Source: an uncultured Eubacteriales bacterium
Lineage (GTDB): Bacteria; Bacillota; Clostridia; Oscillospirales; Acutalibacteraceae
Length of the DNA: 5,976 nt
Assembly (NCBI GenBank): GCA_934465125.1
Contig: CAKSKO010000080.1
Coordinates: 1-5,976 of the forward strand
Direction: 5' to 3'
In this document: one piece after another, positions 4,964 to 5,976 of the stretch
Layout: every line of letters begins with the position of its first letter
Numbering within the stretch: position 1 is the stretch's first letter
Made by a program: the position numbers and the translations under genes
Notes under the pieces: generated by a model
Database searches by the model: none
What the model saw: only the letters and a program-made list of their open reading frames with translations
Told to the model about the DNA's origin: nothing

Positions 4964-5976
4964 TTGTTTCGATTTGTTAAACGAACAATAGATCTTTATA
5001 CATCATCTGAAAAAAAACAGAAGGATTCCAACGAAAATCGAGCTCTCGAGAAATCACTACTAGATAATCTTATTTACTTCAGAAAAGAATTTGACGGCAG
5101 TGTAGATTTAACCATTCGTGAACTCGACATTGCAGGAACAAGAGCTGCAATTATCACAATTGAAGGGATGATCAATAAGGAAGTTCTTGCGAACAGTGTC
5201 ATTAACCCGATTCGTGAAGGCATTTTTTTGGAGACGGATCCGATCGAAAAGTTTGAGTATTTAAGAGATAGTCTCCTTTCAACATCAGAACAAGTGCAGA
5301 TTACGACTTTCGAAGAAGCGTTTCAATTTATCATGTCAGGATTTGCTGTTATTGCGCTTGATGGTTGCAACTTTATGCTGGCGATCGGAATCCAGGGGTT
5401 TAATTTCAGAAGCATTTCTGAACCGACTTCTGAAGTGATGCAAACAGGATCAAAAGAAGGTTTTGTCGAAGCACTGCGGATTAACATGACCTTAATTCGC
5501 AGAAGGATCAAAAATCCAAAGTTAAAATTTGAAATGATGAAGATAGGATCTGTCAGCAAGACTGATATCTGCCTTTGCTATTTGAACGATACAGTATCGG
5601 GAAAAATTTTAAGAAAAGTACGTCAAAAACTCCATGAAGTTGATCTCGAGACAGTGTTAGCTGCAGGATATGTAACGCCGTATTTGGAAGAAAAAAGGGG
5701 ATTCTCTTTGTTTAGCAGCGTTGGGACCTCAGAACGGCCCGACACCATCTGTGGAAAAATTGCGGAAGGAAGAATTGCTGTTCTTGTCGACGGGATGCCG
5801 AACGCATTGATTGTTCCATACCTGTTTGTAGAATACTTTCAAACGCTTGACGATTACTCTGAAAGGCCGTATTTTGCAACGCTAACAAGATGGATGAAAT
5901 ACTTGTCTTTTTTTATCGCTACTCTTTTACCGGGACTTTATGTTGCGGTTGGGACGTTTCATCCAGAGCTGTTTCC
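4964..5976 (+). CDS. GerA family spore germination protein (germinant receptor A-type subunit), 3' end outside window
   Basis: An uninterrupted frame runs from TTG 4964 to the window edge, about 337 residues, some 70% of a typical GerAA-type subunit (about 480-500). The N-terminal soluble domain spans about 1-310. It holds the family signatures EPTSEVMQTGSKEGFVEALR (153-172) followed by INMTLIRRRIKNPKLK, then TSERPD (255-260), EGRIAVLVDGMPNALIVPY (268-286) and the DDYSERPYFATLTRWMKYLS block (296-315), which leads into the first membrane helix (about 312-332) with the HPELFP loop at the cut. A-type subunits sit in the inner spore membrane with B and C subunits and respond to germinants. B and C genes would be expected downstream, outside this window. 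The start is set by GGAGG at 4949-4953. The gene is divergent from the DUF421 operon across about 156 bp. The ligand cannot be predicted. Confidence 0.93.
   Translation, partial: MFRFVKRTIDLYTSSEKKQKDSNENRALEKSLLDNLIYFRKEFDGSVDLTIRELDIAGTRAAIITIEGMINKEVLANSVINPIREGIFLETDPIEKFEYLRDSLLSTSEQVQITTFEEAFQFIMSGFAVIALDGCNFMLAIGIQGFNFRSISEPTSEVMQTGSKEGFVEALRINMTLIRRRIKNPKLKFEMMKIGSVSKTDICLCYLNDTVSGKILRKVRQKLHEVDLETVLAAGYVTPYLEEKRGFSLFSSVGTSERPDTICGKIAEGRIAVLVDGMPNALIVPYLFVEYFQTLDDYSERPYFATLTRWMKYLSFFIATLLPGLYVAVGTFHPELF

Noticed and set aside
5323..5559. A 78-codon minus-strand frame
   Set aside because: It lies antisense within the conserved GerA domain and has no supporting signal.

Overview
The window looks like a chromosomal segment of an anaerobic, endospore-forming, low-to-moderate-GC Firmicute, most likely in class Clostridia. 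The signs are a class III (oxygen-sensitive) ribonucleotide reductase system with its NrdR repressor, strong GGAGG-type ribosome binding sites, a DUF421/DUF4363 gene pair and a GerA-type spore germination gene. I cannot name a genus from this sequence alone. There are no mobile elements, CRISPR arrays, tRNAs or rRNAs, and gene density is high.

Layout: (1) Bases 1-163 hold the C-terminal end of a TIM-barrel sugar-phosphate isomerase/epimerase-like gene on the + strand, cut by the window edge. (2) nrdR (228-683, +) has its own extended -10 promoter in the short gap before it. (3) A long perfect inverted repeat (about 697-751) separates nrdR from the convergent nrdDG operon and looks like a bidirectional terminator. 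(4) nrdD and nrdG (minus strand, 3611 down to 757) are coupled by a TGATG overlap. Upstream of nrdD is a consensus sigma-A promoter (TTGACA-N17-TATAAT) with one NrdR box in its spacer and a second, near-perfect box in the 5' leader. (5) A two-gene minus-strand operon (4807 down to 3753), joined by an ATGA overlap, encodes a DUF421/YetF-like membrane protein and a small membrane-anchored DUF4363 protein. A good match to a forespore sigma-G promoter lies just upstream. (6) Divergently, from a TTG codon at 4964, runs a long open frame that leaves the window. It is a GerA-family germinant receptor subunit.

Two modules emerge. The dNTP-supply module is self-contained: NrdR should sense (d)ATP through its ATP-cone and bind the boxes at the nrdD promoter, NrdD reduces ribonucleoside triphosphates, and NrdG installs the glycyl radical on NrdD. 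The second module looks spore-related: a DUF421/DUF4363 pair with a forespore-type promoter next to a germinant receptor gene. The first module is well understood. The function of the second, especially DUF4363, is the least explained part of the window.
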